A stretch of 64,000 bases of DNA from Enterococcus sp. ZJ1622 (GTDB lineage: Bacteria; Bacillota; Bacilli; Lactobacillales; Enterococcaceae). The stretch spans positions 124,001 to 188,000 of the forward strand of contig NZ_JAAKDW010000005.1 of NCBI RefSeq assembly GCF_011038845.1, given 5' to 3'. Each line of letters starts with the position of its first letter. Within the stretch, counting starts at the first letter, position 1. Made by a program: the position numbers and the translations under genes. Positions 23,678 to 32,539 of this stretch are shown here, piece after piece. A model generated the notes under the pieces. That model did no database searches, was not told the origin of the DNA, and saw nothing but the letters and a program-made list of their open reading frames with translations.

Positions 23678-23805
23678 CGAATAAACGGTGTTCAAAAGCT
23701 TGCAGCTTCGACACTAAGCCCAACCAGATGAAAAATATTAAGAAGCTATTTTTCTCTGATTGTCCTTACTGCTTGATGCAGAGTAGCTTTTTGACAACCT
23801 TTTTT

Positions 23806-24555
23806 CTACCATGGCTGCGTGGTTGGACCAACTGTAAACTCACTGACATTGACGTCTGCTGGCTGATTGATCGCAAATAAAACGATGCGAGCAATCCGAT
23901 CAGGTGTGATCCCGTATTGTTCATATAATGCGGTCATTCCTTCTGCTGATGACTCATCTGTGATTGTTTCTAACAGCTCTGTATTGATGGCAGCTGGATA
24001 GATCGTAGCTGTGCGGATATTCGTTCCTTCTTGTGCTGATTCCATTCGTAACACTTCCATGAGATCTCTCACTGCCCATTTCGTTGCGCCATACACTGCG
24101 CCTCCAGGATAAGCTTTTAATCCGGCAACGGATGATGTGGTGATTACATGTCCGGATTTTTGCGCAATGAATTCAGGTAAAACAGCAGCTAAGCCATTGA
24201 GAACTCCTTTTAAGTTGATATCGACCATCTGGTTCCATTCATCTGTTTTCAGGGCAGAAAGTGGGGAACTTGGCATGATTCCGGCATTCAGGAAAATGAC
24301 ATCCACTTTTCCATAAGTCTCTTTAGCAAATGCAACAAGTCTTTGGTTGTCTTTTGGATCTGTCACATCCGTTACTTGGTAGACTGCTTCACCGGATCCA
24401 GCGTTGATTTTTTCTACGATTGCTTTTAATTTTTCTTCTCTTCTTGCTGCTAATACGAGCCTAGCGCCTTCTTTTGCCAGCAGCAGTGCCGTTGCTTCGC
24501 CGATTCCGCTAGAAGCGCCTGTGATGATGACTACTTTTCCTTTGATATTTTCCAT
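23806..24555 (-). CDS. Short-chain dehydrogenase/reductase
   Basis: 249 residues, classical SDR. Cofactor motif TGASSGIG, NAG in FLNAGIMPSS, catalytic Ser in TTSSVAGLK and YGATK (Tyr-X3-Lys). An Arg pair after the second strand (LAARREEK) suggests NADP. The ATG at 24555 has GAGGAGG upstream; the longer frame to 24597 is less likely. Last gene of the flavodoxin-CMD-cupin-SDR operon. Substrate unknown. Confidence 0.92.
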   Translation of the reverse strand: MENIKGKVVIITGASSGIGEATALLLAKEGARLVLAARREEKLKAIVEKINAGSGEAVYQVTDVTDPKDNQRLVAFAKETYGKVDVIFLNAGIMPSSPLSALKTDEWNQMVDINLKGVLNGLAAVLPEFIAQKSGHVITTSSVAGLKAYPGGAVYGATKWAVRDLMEVLRMESAQEGTNIRTATIYPAAINTELLETITDESSAEGMTALYEQYGITPDRIARIVLFAINQPADVNVSEFTVGPTTQPW

Positions 24556-24568
24556 TGTGTACTCCTCC

Positions 24569-24982
24569 TCAGTTATCCAATCGATCGTATGCTTCATCTG
24601 TGACTGGTTCTAAAAATTCTGATGCACCTGCAGTGATCGCCAAGTGTTCGAACCAGCTGTCTTTTGTTGCGCCATGCCAGTGTTTGACTCCTTTTTTCGT
24701 CACTACGACGTCTCCCGGTGTTAATCGTTGTGGTGCTTTTCCTTCTTCTTGATACCAGCCTTCGCCACCAGTGACTAAAAGGATCTGATAGCCATCCGTA
24801 TGCACATGCCAATAGTTACGGCAACCTGGTTCGAATGTGACATTCCCTACGCCTACAGAAACGTCTGGATCACTAACAAGCATCTTTAGATAGCTTTGCC
24901 CGGTAAATACATCTGCATAAGCTTCGTTCTTATCTCCAGCCGGAAAAATCACGCCGTTTTTCACTTCTTCATTTTTTTCCAT
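24569..24982 (-). CDS. Cupin domain protein
   Basis: About 137 residues, single cupin barrel. Metal ligands appear in CRNYWHVHTDGYQILLVTGGEGWYQEEG (HxH and Gln/Glu) and GVKHWHGATKD. The ATG at 24982 is better spaced from AAGGAG than the one at 24991. In this gene arrangement cupins are often annotated as carboxymuconolactone-decarboxylase-associated; specific reaction unknown. Confidence 0.9.
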   Translation of the reverse strand: MEKNEEVKNGVIFPAGDKNEAYADVFTGQSYLKMLVSDPDVSVGVGNVTFEPGCRNYWHVHTDGYQILLVTGGEGWYQEEGKAPQRLTPGDVVVTKKGVKHWHGATKDSWFEHLAITAGASEFLEPVTDEAYDRLDN

Positions 24983-25028
24983 TTTTCTCATTCTCCTTTA
25001 TCTATTCGTTTTTTTATTTATTCCTTTT

Positions 25029-25355
25029 TTACTTATCTTCTTGATAGATCTCTTTGGCTATATTAAAGGCAGACCATGCTTTTGGCCAACCTACATAAAA
25101 TGATAAATGGGTGATCACTTCCGCGATTTCTTCTTTCGTTATACCATTTTGCTTCCCGATTTTCAGATGTGCAGGCAACTGTTCAAAATTACCGCCGGAG
25201 ATCAACGCAGAGATGGTAATGAGACTGCGCTGGTGCAGTGCCAGTTCTTCTTCTCTTGACCATACTTCTCCAAATAACACCTCATCATTTAATTCCGCGA
25301 ATTTTGGTGCAAACTCTCCCAACTGTTCGTGTCCTGCTGTTTGTTTTTCTGCCAT
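25029..25355 (-). CDS. Carboxymuconolactone decarboxylase family protein
   Basis: 108 residues of the CMD/AhpD-like fold: SREEELALHQRSLITISALISGGNFEQLPAHLKIGKQNGITKEEIAEVITHLSFYVGWP, given here only as a region (about 36-94). The CxxC of AhpD is absent, so a peroxidase reductase role is unlikely. AGGAGAG precedes the ATG. It is 2 bp from the flavodoxin stop. Confidence 0.9.
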   Translation of the reverse strand: MAEKQTAGHEQLGEFAPKFAELNDEVLFGEVWSREEELALHQRSLITISALISGGNFEQLPAHLKIGKQNGITKEEIAEVITHLSFYVGWPKAWSAFNIAKEIYQEDK

Positions 25356-25357
25356 TG

Positions 25358-25894
25358 CTATCCTCTCCTTTTATTATGATTCAACGAACCAACTTGGCTA
25401 AGCCAATATTGAATCGCTTTGTCTGATTTTTCTGCCCTTGATCCCCGTATTGCCAGACCGGTTTTCACATCCGCCTCGGGACATAGGGTCTTAAGCTTCT
25501 TCAAGCTACTGCCGAATCCACTTCCTTCATGTGTACAAAATGGATAGATCGTTTTTCCCGAAAGATCATGCTGTCTTAAGAATGATGTCACGACTGCTGG
25601 AAGCGTGTTGCACCAGTTAGGGTAACCTAAAAAAACGACTTCATCCTGCGAAAGATCTTCAGGTAGTATTTCGATTTCCAGATTTCTGGAAGTTCCCAGT
25701 TCATCCACTGCCCGTTCGATCGTCTCCTTGTAGCTTCTCGGATAGGCATCTAGGGGCTGAAGAGAGAGCAGAGTTGCTTGTAGCAAATCAGCGATTTTCT
25801 CAGCAACAATCTGGGTATGTCCGACTGGCAGTTTTTTTATCTTGCCATGAACGAAATTCTCTCCAGAACGAGAAAAATAAATGATGATAGCCAT
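25358..25894 (-). CDS. Flavodoxin-like protein
   Basis: About 178 residues. IIIYFSRSGEN is the FMN phosphate-binding loop; VFLGYPNWCNTLPAVVTSFL and FCTHEGSGFGSSLKKLK are typical of short flavodoxins of the NAD(P)H-quinone-reductase-like type. First gene of the four-gene operon. Start ATG at 25894 has GGAGAG at good spacing; GTG at 25903 is too close. Upstream (about 25930-25955) TTATCGATAAGGTC may be a regulator site. Confidence 0.9.
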   Translation of the reverse strand: MAIIIYFSRSGENFVHGKIKKLPVGHTQIVAEKIADLLQATLLSLQPLDAYPRSYKETIERAVDELGTSRNLEIEILPEDLSQDEVVFLGYPNWCNTLPAVVTSFLRQHDLSGKTIYPFCTHEGSGFGSSLKKLKTLCPEADVKTGLAIRGSRAEKSDKAIQYWLSQVGSLNHNKRRG

Positions 25895-26179
25895 TGTGCT
25901 CACTCTCCTCTCCTGTGTCTTCTATATTACGCTAATTATCGATAAGGTCTAATGCTTATGCTCTTCCATTCCTATGCTTGATAGGCATAGAAGAGTCTTT
26001 TTTTATAATTTGGAAAAATTAAATAAGTCTTTAGTAGGATGTTTTTTTCGCTCGAATCTTTTATACTTACCTTGAACTTACAAAAATGTTTGCTAGATGT
26101 CATCCGAAAAAATGGCGGATTCGTCGGTTTTTCATATAAAGTAGTAGTAAGAAAGAAACCTCTAAGGAGTTGATGGATA

Positions 26180-26776
26180 ATGAATGTCGCTGTATCACGA
26201 AAATTAATCAATTTCATCTCGATCATAGGGATTGGTTTATCAATTGCATTAACGATCTACTTTTTTAATCTAGGTGTTTTCAAAGATTTAGATTCTTTGA
26301 GAGGATTAGTTGGTGATTCGATCATCTTGGGCCCAATCATTTTTATCTTCATCCAGATCGTCCAAGTCGTTATCCCTATCATTCCTGGAGGGATCAGCAC
26401 AGCTGCTGGTGTACTGATTTTCGGTCCTTATGCTGGGTTCATTTACAATTATCTGGGCATCTGTATCGGATCTGTGATCATTTTTCTGCTTGGACGTCGT
26501 TACGGGAAGCCTTTTATCCTATCCATGATCAGCGAGAAGACATATGCTAAATATATCGGCTGGCTAGACAACCAGAACCGGTTCGAAAAACTGTTTGCTC
26601 TTGCGATCTTCCTTCCAGTGGCGCCAGATGATGCTCTTTGTCTAATGGCTGGCTTAACGAATATTTCTGTAAAACGATTTACGCTGATCATTCTGATCGC
26701 TAAACCGCTATCGATTTTCTTGTATAGTATGGCGTTGATCTATGGCGGGCATTTCTTAAGCGGATTGCTAGGCTAG
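26180..26776 (+). CDS. TVP38/TMEM64 (DedA-like) membrane protein
   Basis: 198 residues, five to six hydrophobic segments. The VTT-domain pattern is present: IPIIPGGISTAAGVLIFGPYAGFIYNYLG and the later FALAIFLPVAPDDALCLMAGLTNIS. AAGGAG precedes the ATG. Family members are thought to act on membrane lipid transfer; the substrate here is unknown. Confidence 0.88.
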   Translation: MNVAVSRKLINFISIIGIGLSIALTIYFFNLGVFKDLDSLRGLVGDSIILGPIIFIFIQIVQVVIPIIPGGISTAAGVLIFGPYAGFIYNYLGICIGSVIIFLLGRRYGKPFILSMISEKTYAKYIGWLDNQNRFEKLFALAIFLPVAPDDALCLMAGLTNISVKRFTLIILIAKPLSIFLYSMALIYGGHFLSGLLG

Positions 26777-26826
26777 AACAGTGTGTCAAAAATGAACCAT
26801 GCATATTTAAAAGATTGATTGATTTT

Positions 26827-26870
26827 GGGGAGGTCTGCGACAAGATTTTTGCCGTGACACTCCCTTTTTT
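26827..26870 (+). terminator. Terminator after the TVP38 gene
   Basis: GGGGAGGTCTGCGACAAG pairs imperfectly with TTGCCGTGACACTCCC and is followed by six T. It is a degenerate copy of the GAGCTGnGACAA palindrome. Confidence 0.7.
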
Positions 26871-26910
26871 CTTTCTTTTTGCGCTACAATGTTAGAAGTA
26901 GGTGATAAAC

Positions 26911-28709
26911 ATGATGAGTTATATAAAACGCAGTTTGGGTAATACTTGGGATTTTTTGATGGGCACACAAGCCTATTTCCGTGATGTTTTGTTGATGCAC
27001 GGCTTTATTTTATTTGTTTGCCTTTATTGAGCAGTACGACTCGGTTCATCTTGCATCGAGGAACGATCGATTACTTGTCTTATGATAATATCCCGATGAT
27101 TTTTTCTCAGCATCCTGGTGTACTCGTTTCTCTGCTGGCAGTCTTATTGGCGATTTTACTACTGATTTATTTTGAGTTTGCATTTTTGCTGATGAGTGTT
27201 TATTTTATCAAAAAGAAAGAAGCAATCTCTTTGAAGCAACTATTGCAGCTGACGATTCTTCAGCTTCGAAAAGTCAGACCACTTACTTTTCTTTTCTTTC
27301 TTGCTTACTTTTTGCTGATCTTGCCTTTCAGCGGGCTGGGGTTCAATTCCGATCTTTTGTCTAAAATCAAAGTCCCTGCTTTTATTTTAGATTTCATTTT
27401 CGCGAATCGTTGGATCGTCGTCAGTTCTTTTTTCCTTGTTTACCTGATTCTCGCGTATATCGGGATCCGCTTGATCTTCGCTTTGCCGGAGATGATTTTG
27501 CGTGATCGTCCTTTCAAAGAAGCAGTCAAAGAAAGCTGGATACTGACTCGATTGCGTTTTTTTGCTATTTTAGGTCAATTCGTGATCATCGGCGGATCTA
27601 TTTTACTGATTTCAACCATGGGGTACTTCAGTGTGATCATGGCGCAGACAGCTATCGAACATTTTTATCCGGATTATTCGCTGATCAGCGCTGTATTTGC
27701 GATGACCCTTTTACAGGGGATCTTACTGTTCAATATTGTGATGTCGACTGTCGGGATCTTTTATATCATTGTCGATTTCATGGATGATGAGGGATTTCTT
27801 CCTGACATTCCTGGCTGGTTTATTCCTCAGACTGGAAAAACGCATTTTTCTGCTTTGAAAAATATCGGACTGATTCTGTTTTCTATTTTTTTCGGAATCG
27901 GTGTTTGCTTGTATAACATGAATTATTTGACTTCTGCCTCGCAGACAAAACCATTGACGATCTCACACCGCGGGGTCAGCGGGAAAAATGGTGCACAAAA
28001 TACACTAGGCGCTCTGGAAAAAACCAGCAAAAGTTACCATCCTGATTATGTCGAGATGGATATACAAGAAACAAAAGACGGACAGTTTGTCGTTATGCAT
28101 GATTTGAACTTGCACAATTTGACAAGAGTCAACAAGGCGCCGCAAGAGCTGAACTTGAAAGACTTGGAGAACTTGATGGTCACAGAAAATGGTATAAAAG
28201 AACCAGTTGTTTCATTTGATGCTTATTTGAAAAAAGCAAACGAATTGGACCAAAAACTACTGATTGAAATCAAAACATCTAAAAGAGACTCCGCAGATCT
28301 AGTAGATCGTTTTGTTGAAAAATATCAAAAGACGATCTTGGAACACGGCCACATTTTACAAAGTTTGACGTATCAAACTGTTGAAGACTTGAAAAAAGCA
28401 AATCCAAATTTTTATGTAGGCTATATCCTGCCTTTTAATGTGGTAGGTCCACCTGTGACTAGCGCAGACTTCTTGAGTATGGAATACAGCACGATCAATC
28501 GAAACTTTATCGATTCTGCCCATCAGGATGGAAAAAAAGTATATGTATGGACCATCAACGATTCTGAAGCTATGAGCCGGATGATGTTTTATGGTGTAGA
28601 TGGGATCATCACAGATGAAATGAGGATCCTAAACGAAAGTATCAGGCAAACAGATGAAGAAATCACTTACTCAGATAAACTTCTGAACTTTGTCTTAGGC
28701 GTCGGATGA
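26911..28709 (+). pseudogene. Membrane-anchored glycerophosphodiester phosphodiesterase with N-terminal frameshift
   Basis: The frame from ATG 26911 (MMSYIKRSLGNTWDFL ... HGFILFVCLY) ends at TGA 27028. A second frame from 27018 continues 563 codons. One missing base near 27012-27018 (T-rich) would join them as ...FILFV-LPLLSST. The long part has 6-7 membrane segments (to about residue 300) then a GDPD domain: ISHRGVSGKNGAQNTLGALEKT, VEMDIQETKDGQFVVMHD, KLLIEIKT, YVWTINDSEAM, GVDGIITD. Catalytic His, Glu, Asp are kept. It could still be expressed from TTG 27018, so this may be a recent mutation, a sequencing error, or real frameshifting. Confidence 0.75.
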
Positions 28710-28733
28710 CTTCTTTAAGAAATTGACTTGTAT

Positions 28734-28788
28734 GACAGCAAAAGAACCGCTAAAGGACAACGTGGTCCTTCGCGGTTCTTTTGCTGTC
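28734..28788 (+). terminator. Bidirectional terminator after GDPD
   Basis: GACAGCAAAAGAACCGC pairs with GCGGTTCTTTTGCTGTC, and inside it AAGGAC pairs with GTCCTT. T-runs are part of both arms. Confidence 0.85.
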
Positions 28789-28807
28789 GCTGTTTCTGCG
28801 CCTGATT

Positions 28808-28918
28808 CTAGTTCTCTTTTGATTCCTTCACAGCTCGCACAATCGCTAAAATAGCGGGAATAGCAGAAACAATTGCAAAGATGATGCCCAATTTTCCAGA
28901 ACTTTTTCTTTTTGTCAT
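28808..28918 (-). CDS. Small membrane protein (36 aa)
   Basis: A 36-codon ORF. MTKRKSSGKLG is followed by IIFAIVSAIPAILAIVRAV, one hydrophobic helix, and a charged tail. GGGAG lies about 9 bases upstream of the ATG. It is convergent with the GDPD gene. Function unknown. Confidence 0.55.
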   Translation of the reverse strand: MTKRKSSGKLGIIFAIVSAIPAILAIVRAVKESKEN

Positions 28919-28985
28919 ATCTTTTCGCTCCCTTCTATCTTAATTCCATTATAGGGAAGTTCTGGATATTTCTCAAAAAAACTGT

Positions 28986-29198
28986 TTAGGAAACCAGCTC
29001 TGCTGGCGCTGAGATGTCACAGTATTTCACCAGTAAACGGTATTTGCCATCAATAATAACAGAGTAATCTCTTTGATCATAACTTTCGATATAGACCACA
29101 GCCGTGTTGGTATATGTCTGTTCGATACAGCCAATCATTTCATAATTGGCTCCTATCGGCTTGCATATGTACGATTTTCCTACTTCAACGTTAAACAT
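28986..29198 (-). CDS. Small protein of an enterococcal family, paralogue of 52654-52914
   Basis: 70 residues from MFNVEVGKSYICKPIGANYE; AAGGAG precedes the ATG at 29198. The second copy in this window (52654-52914) shares VGKxYxCxPIG, an IG turn, a VV.....E-Y strand, and LLxK and VKY/AKY later. Both look like small beta-barrel proteins. No known function. Confidence 0.65.
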   Translation of the reverse strand: MFNVEVGKSYICKPIGANYEMIGCIEQTYTNTAVVYIESYDQRDYSVIIDGKYRLLVKYCDISAPAELVS

Positions 29199-29442
29199 TT
29201 CTACTTCACTCCTTATTTTGTTTTTCTTGTCTTTATAATAACAAAAAAACACCTCTTTGAAAACGGTTTATTTTATATTTTTTTGTTTTTTTGTTTGTTT
29301 TTATGAAGATCGGCTGTTATTTGTAATTATTTTAAATAACTATATTCTATATTTGGAGTGACAAAACTGTTCGAAATCGTAAGCGGAATGTTCGTGCAAT
29401 GTACAGGCATTAGGCTTATGATTGGCCAAAAGGAGTGATTTG

Positions 29443-29517
29443 ATGATCTATATCCAAGCTGTCATTTTTATTTTATTAACGATTGGTCTACTTGCTGGAA
29501 TAACAGAGAACCGTTGA
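29443..29517 (+). CDS. Tiny hydrophobic ORF (24 aa)
   Basis: 24 codons preceded by AAAAGGAGTG six bases before the ATG. The product is a single hydrophobic helix (VIFILLTIGLLAGI) ending TENR. Size and shape fit a small membrane peptide or type I toxin-like protein, but no antitoxin RNA can be shown. Around it, 29253-29442 and 29518-29598 are AT-rich and hold nothing else recognisable. Confidence 0.4.
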   Translation: MIYIQAVIFILLTIGLLAGITENR

Positions 29518-29598
29518 TTGTTCAAAATAAAATAAATTCATCTAGTTTTCAATGCCTCTTGATTGCACAAAAAAATGGAAGGTGCTAAACTAAATATA

Positions 29599-29631
29599 AG
29601 TTCGTTAAGTTACTAGAAACTTTCACGAACT
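29599..29631. promoter_or_regulatory. Inverted repeat upstream of a 49-aa ORF
   Basis: AGTTCGT ... ACGAACT with an inner AGTT/AACT, 30 bp before the start of the 49-residue gene. It could be an operator or an RNA hairpin. Confidence 0.4.
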
Positions 29632-29660
29632 ATTTACACTAAAAAAGGAGGAAAGCGCTT

Positions 29661-29810
29661 ATGACATTTACAAAAACAAACTTGTCTTACCGTGTGGCTT
29701 TTGACACAGCTTCTAACCGTTTCATGGCGATTGATGCAAGCAATGAAAAAAATGTTGCTTTTGGTATCACAATTGAACAAGCTATCCGAGCATTAAATGA
29801 ATCTAAATAA
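29661..29810 (+). CDS. Small protein (49 aa)
   Basis: 49 codons with the strong ribosome site AAAGGAGGAAA nine bases before the ATG. It contains SYRVAFDTASNRFMAIDASN and ends ITIEQAIRALNESK. It is soluble, probably one beta hairpin plus a helix. A terminator follows. No family recognised. Confidence 0.65.
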   Translation: MTFTKTNLSYRVAFDTASNRFMAIDASNEKNVAFGITIEQAIRALNESK

Positions 29811-29859
29811 GGAGTGACCCATCCCAAATGGCGACTGACGAGATCTCGGAAAATCAATG

Positions 29860-29903
29860 AAAGACGTTTGTAGAGGCATCTATGCCGAAACGAACGTCTT
29901 TTT
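29860..29903 (+). terminator. Terminator after the 49-aa gene
   Basis: AAAGACGTTTG pairs with CGAACGTCTTT with one mismatch, and the loop folds again (GGCA/TGCC). Five T follow. Confidence 0.65.
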
Positions 29904-29954
29904 GCGTGCTCATTTTTCTCATTATGGAGACCCTACCCTTTCGATTTCCGGATA

Positions 29955-30226
29955 CGAACGAGGTGAATCCATTCCTGATAAAAGAAACATTAGTTACTCT
30001 AGCAGATCATTCCAACGCCTCTACTGATTACATACTTGGAAGAAATCATGATTCTGTTTTGGACAATTGTGGAACTTGATACGCTTTTTGAATCGAACGT
30101 ACATATGTCTTATTGTTTACCTTGGAACAAATCCAGCGAGTCAGACCAGCGAATATTTCACTCATGCTTTCAGATATTATCCGTGGTGGAGAAGCGTCCG
30201 ATTATTTATTAAGCGCCGATGACTAG
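29955..30226 (+). pseudogene. Decayed small regulator (XRE-like remnant)
   Basis: A stretch encoding KETLVTLADHSNASTDYILGR has the pattern of the end of an XRE helix-turn-helix (compare LARLADYFDVSVDYLLGR in the prophage repressor), but the front of the domain is missing. After its stop, another frame (about 30096-30226) reads TLEQIQRVRPANISLMLSD ... YLLSADD and looks coding without a start. I read this as debris of one or two regulator genes. Confidence 0.35.
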
Positions 30227-30382
30227 AATGAAGCGCCACTGGAAGGGAAAGAATGGCTGGTGATTACCACTATTTTTTTGCCTTGCTTTTCGTTGTTATG
30301 ACAATATTGTTAGCTTTTTCGATTAATATATTCAGTTCACCTACTATATAATCGAGATACAAAATTGAAATGAGGGATTGTC

Positions 30383-30769
30383 TTGAAAAAAATAATTGGA
30401 TTGATTCTTATTGCCATTATTGCTTTTGCTGGATGGATAGGATGGGATTATTATCACTCTACCTATATGGGTAAAGATTACTATGCCGTCATTCACTCAC
30501 CCTTACCTTCAGAAAAAGATATAAAAGCAGATGATGGCTCTCCTATGGGCAAAGGATATAAATATGTTGTGGACGCCTATGACAAAGAAGGAAATAAACG
30601 AAAACTGGATTTTTCAGTCATTACTTCTGGAGATTACAAGAACGGATCAGCTTACAAAGAAGGAACGATCCTACGCCTGCATGCCAGTGATAAACGGATC
30701 ATTGAAAAAGAAGTCATCTCCAGTGATAAATTGCCAAAAACTGTCAAGGATAAGTTAGGAATCGTATGA
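30383..30769 (+). CDS. YxeA family secreted/membrane-anchored protein
   Basis: 128 residues. The N-terminal signal/anchor is IIGLILIAIIAFAGWIGW. The rest has the YxeA (DUF1093) pattern: DYYAVIHSPLP, KGYKYVVDAYDKEGNKRKLDFSV and LHASDKRIIEKEVISSDKLPK. A small OB-like exported protein. TTG at 30383 is the start. Function unknown. Confidence 0.8.
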   Translation: MKKIIGLILIAIIAFAGWIGWDYYHSTYMGKDYYAVIHSPLPSEKDIKADDGSPMGKGYKYVVDAYDKEGNKRKLDFSVITSGDYKNGSAYKEGTILRLHASDKRIIEKEVISSDKLPKTVKDKLGIV

Positions 30770-30825
30770 TTTCTTTGAACCATTGAGACGATTTGAACAA
30801 TCAATAAGTTAACAAGTTTAATAAA

Positions 30826-30851
30826 AAAGAAAACACTCGAAATGAGTGTTT
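30826..30851. repeat. Direct repeat left of IS (duplicated terminator)
   Basis: AAACACTC/GAGTGTTT stem with GAAAT loop. Same 26 bp at 32369-32394. On the left copy the T-run after the stem is cut off by the IS. Confidence 0.85.
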
Positions 30852-32278
30852 CAGACTGTAGACAAAAGCATCGGTTTCCTCTTTTCTAAGAGTGTAAACT
30901 GATGCTTTTGCCTATTTTTGTATAATAAACGATATGAAGACATACGCTTCCACTGCCAACTAGCCAATTTTTTCAGATTCATTGCGGCAAAAACAAGCAT
31001 CGTATGCACCTGATTTTTTTCCAAGCCTCGATACTTGGTGTAGCGCATTCCATGCTTTTCCTTTGCGTCTGCAAAAACGCGTTCAATCGTTTCTTTTCTT
31101 TTTTTATATTTTTCGCGATTGTACGCCGTATGGCGTAAATGTTCTGCTTCATCTAAGTAGTCTTCCCAAATATGTCGATGTATTTCTTTTTGGTGTTTTT
31201 GGCTTTCTGTACAATTTTTCAATAATGGACAACTTTCACAAATAAAAGATTTAGATACATATTTTTTATAGCCATCTCGAGTAGTTGTGCGAAACTGAAG
31301 TGTTTGATCATTCGGGCATAGGTACCAGTTATAATAGGGATCATAATCAAAATCTTTCTTTTTAAAACGTTCTTTGTTTCCTTTGGGTCGAGTATAAGGA
31401 AAAATGGGCCGGAGTTTTCGATCGATTAAATACTTGGCGTTCCAAGGTGTTTTGTACGCAGCATCAGCAGCTACACCATAAAAGGAGAATCCACGTGATT
31501 TAACACGTTCGATTTGTGGTACGAGCATTCGGCTGTCATGTAGGTTTCCAGGCGTAATCATGACATCTAATACAAAACCATTTTCATCACAAACGGTATG
31601 AGCAGAATAAGCAAACTGTTTTTCTCGTTCTGTTTTTACATAATAACCACTTTCTGGATCTGCGACACTAATTTTCCTTTCGACCACCTCCTGACGAATG
31701 ATTGAACCAAAAGGGCGTTTGCCTTCGGCAATTCTTGCCTCATTGATTTCTTCTAATTGTTTTTGGTATAAAATGGCTTCTTTATGTGCCATCTCTCTTG
31801 TAAAAATACGTTTGTTCGCATTCGCTTTAATATGAGTTGAATCCATATACAAAATTTCTTCATGAATAAATCTAGCATCAACTGCTTGTTCGAGAATAAT
31901 GATAAATATCTGTTCAAACAAATCGGTTTCTCTGAAACGCCGTGCATAGTTTTTACCAAAAGTTGAAAAATGAGGAACTTTATCAATTAAACTAAGCCCA
32001 AGAAACCAACGATAAGCTAGGTTTGTTTCAACTTCTTTAATGGTCTGACGCATTGAACGGATCCCGAATAAATATTGAATGAATACTAATTTTACTAAGA
32101 CGACAGGATCAACGCTAGGACGACCAATGGTCGAGTAAGTTGATTCAACAATTGGATAAATAAAATCAAATGACAATGATTTGTCAATTTTACGGACCAA
32201 ATGATTTTTAGGAACAAGTGCATCTAGCGAAATTTTGGCTTCTTCCATCCGACTATCCATTGATTGTTTGGACATCAT
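30851..32278 (-). CDS. IS1182 family transposase
   Basis: About 475 residues, intact. N-terminal DUF772-type domain (PKNHLVRKIDKSLSFDFIY, GRPSVDPVVLVKLVFIQYLFGIRSMRQ) and a DDE domain with MDSTHIKANANK, GVAADAAYKTPWNAKYL and the late Glu in RKETIERVFADAKEKHGMRYT. A cysteine cluster (CPNDQTL ... CESCPLLKNC) is present. ATG at 32278 follows GAGGAGG. The stop codon lies in the terminal inverted repeat. Confidence 0.93.
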   Translation of the reverse strand: MMSKQSMDSRMEEAKISLDALVPKNHLVRKIDKSLSFDFIYPIVESTYSTIGRPSVDPVVLVKLVFIQYLFGIRSMRQTIKEVETNLAYRWFLGLSLIDKVPHFSTFGKNYARRFRETDLFEQIFIIILEQAVDARFIHEEILYMDSTHIKANANKRIFTREMAHKEAILYQKQLEEINEARIAEGKRPFGSIIRQEVVERKISVADPESGYYVKTEREKQFAYSAHTVCDENGFVLDVMITPGNLHDSRMLVPQIERVKSRGFSFYGVAADAAYKTPWNAKYLIDRKLRPIFPYTRPKGNKERFKKKDFDYDPYYNWYLCPNDQTLQFRTTTRDGYKKYVSKSFICESCPLLKNCTESQKHQKEIHRHIWEDYLDEAEHLRHTAYNREKYKKRKETIERVFADAKEKHGMRYTKYRGLEKNQVHTMLVFAAMNLKKLASWQWKRMSSYRLLYKNRQKHQFTLLEKRKPMLLSTV

Positions 32279-32369
32279 TATACATTCCTCCTCTAAAAGC
32301 AAACGTTTTCTTTAATTGTAACAAAAAAACTGTAGAACAAAGAAATTTTTTTCTTTGTCTACAGTCTGA
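30851..32369 (-). mobile_element. IS1182-type insertion sequence
   Basis: About 1519 bp. The ends are exact inverted repeats of at least 16 bp (TCAGACTGTAGACAAA and its complement). It holds one transposase gene on the minus strand. It is flanked by a direct repeat of about 24-26 bp (30826-30851 and 32369-32394) that contains a complete terminator stem-loop. Long or variable target duplications and a taste for palindromes are known in the IS1182 family. Confidence 0.92.
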
Positions 32370-32394
32370 AAGAAAACACTCGAAATGAGTGTTT
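32369..32394. repeat. Direct repeat right of IS (duplicated terminator, with T-run)
   Basis: Second copy of the stem-loop; here followed by TTTTCTTTTTT, so it still looks like an active plus-strand terminator, presumably the original one of the YxeA gene. Confidence 0.85.
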
Positions 32395-32437
32395 TCTTTT
32401 TTATTAACTGTTATTCATTTTTAAAACTTAATGAACG

Positions 32438-32466
32438 CCCTTATCTTAAAGGCGTTCGTTCAATTC
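32438..32466. repeat. Island attachment-site repeat, distal copy
   Basis: 29 bp identical to 36991-37019; adjoins host DNA on the left. Confidence 0.85.
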
Positions 32467-32539
32467 ATACATACATGTATTACTTTTCTTTCATATCGTT
32501 AACGAACGCTGTAATATCAGTATTTTGTCTATCCCTTAA

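Noticed and set aside
25972-26226. 84-codon minus-strand ORF before the TVP38 gene
   Set aside because: Overlaps the start of the clear TVP38 gene on the other strand, composition not protein-like, no ribosome site.
27018-27030. Programmed frameshift signal in the GDPD gene
   Set aside because: No classical slippery heptamer and no clear downstream structure; a simple one-base loss explains it better.
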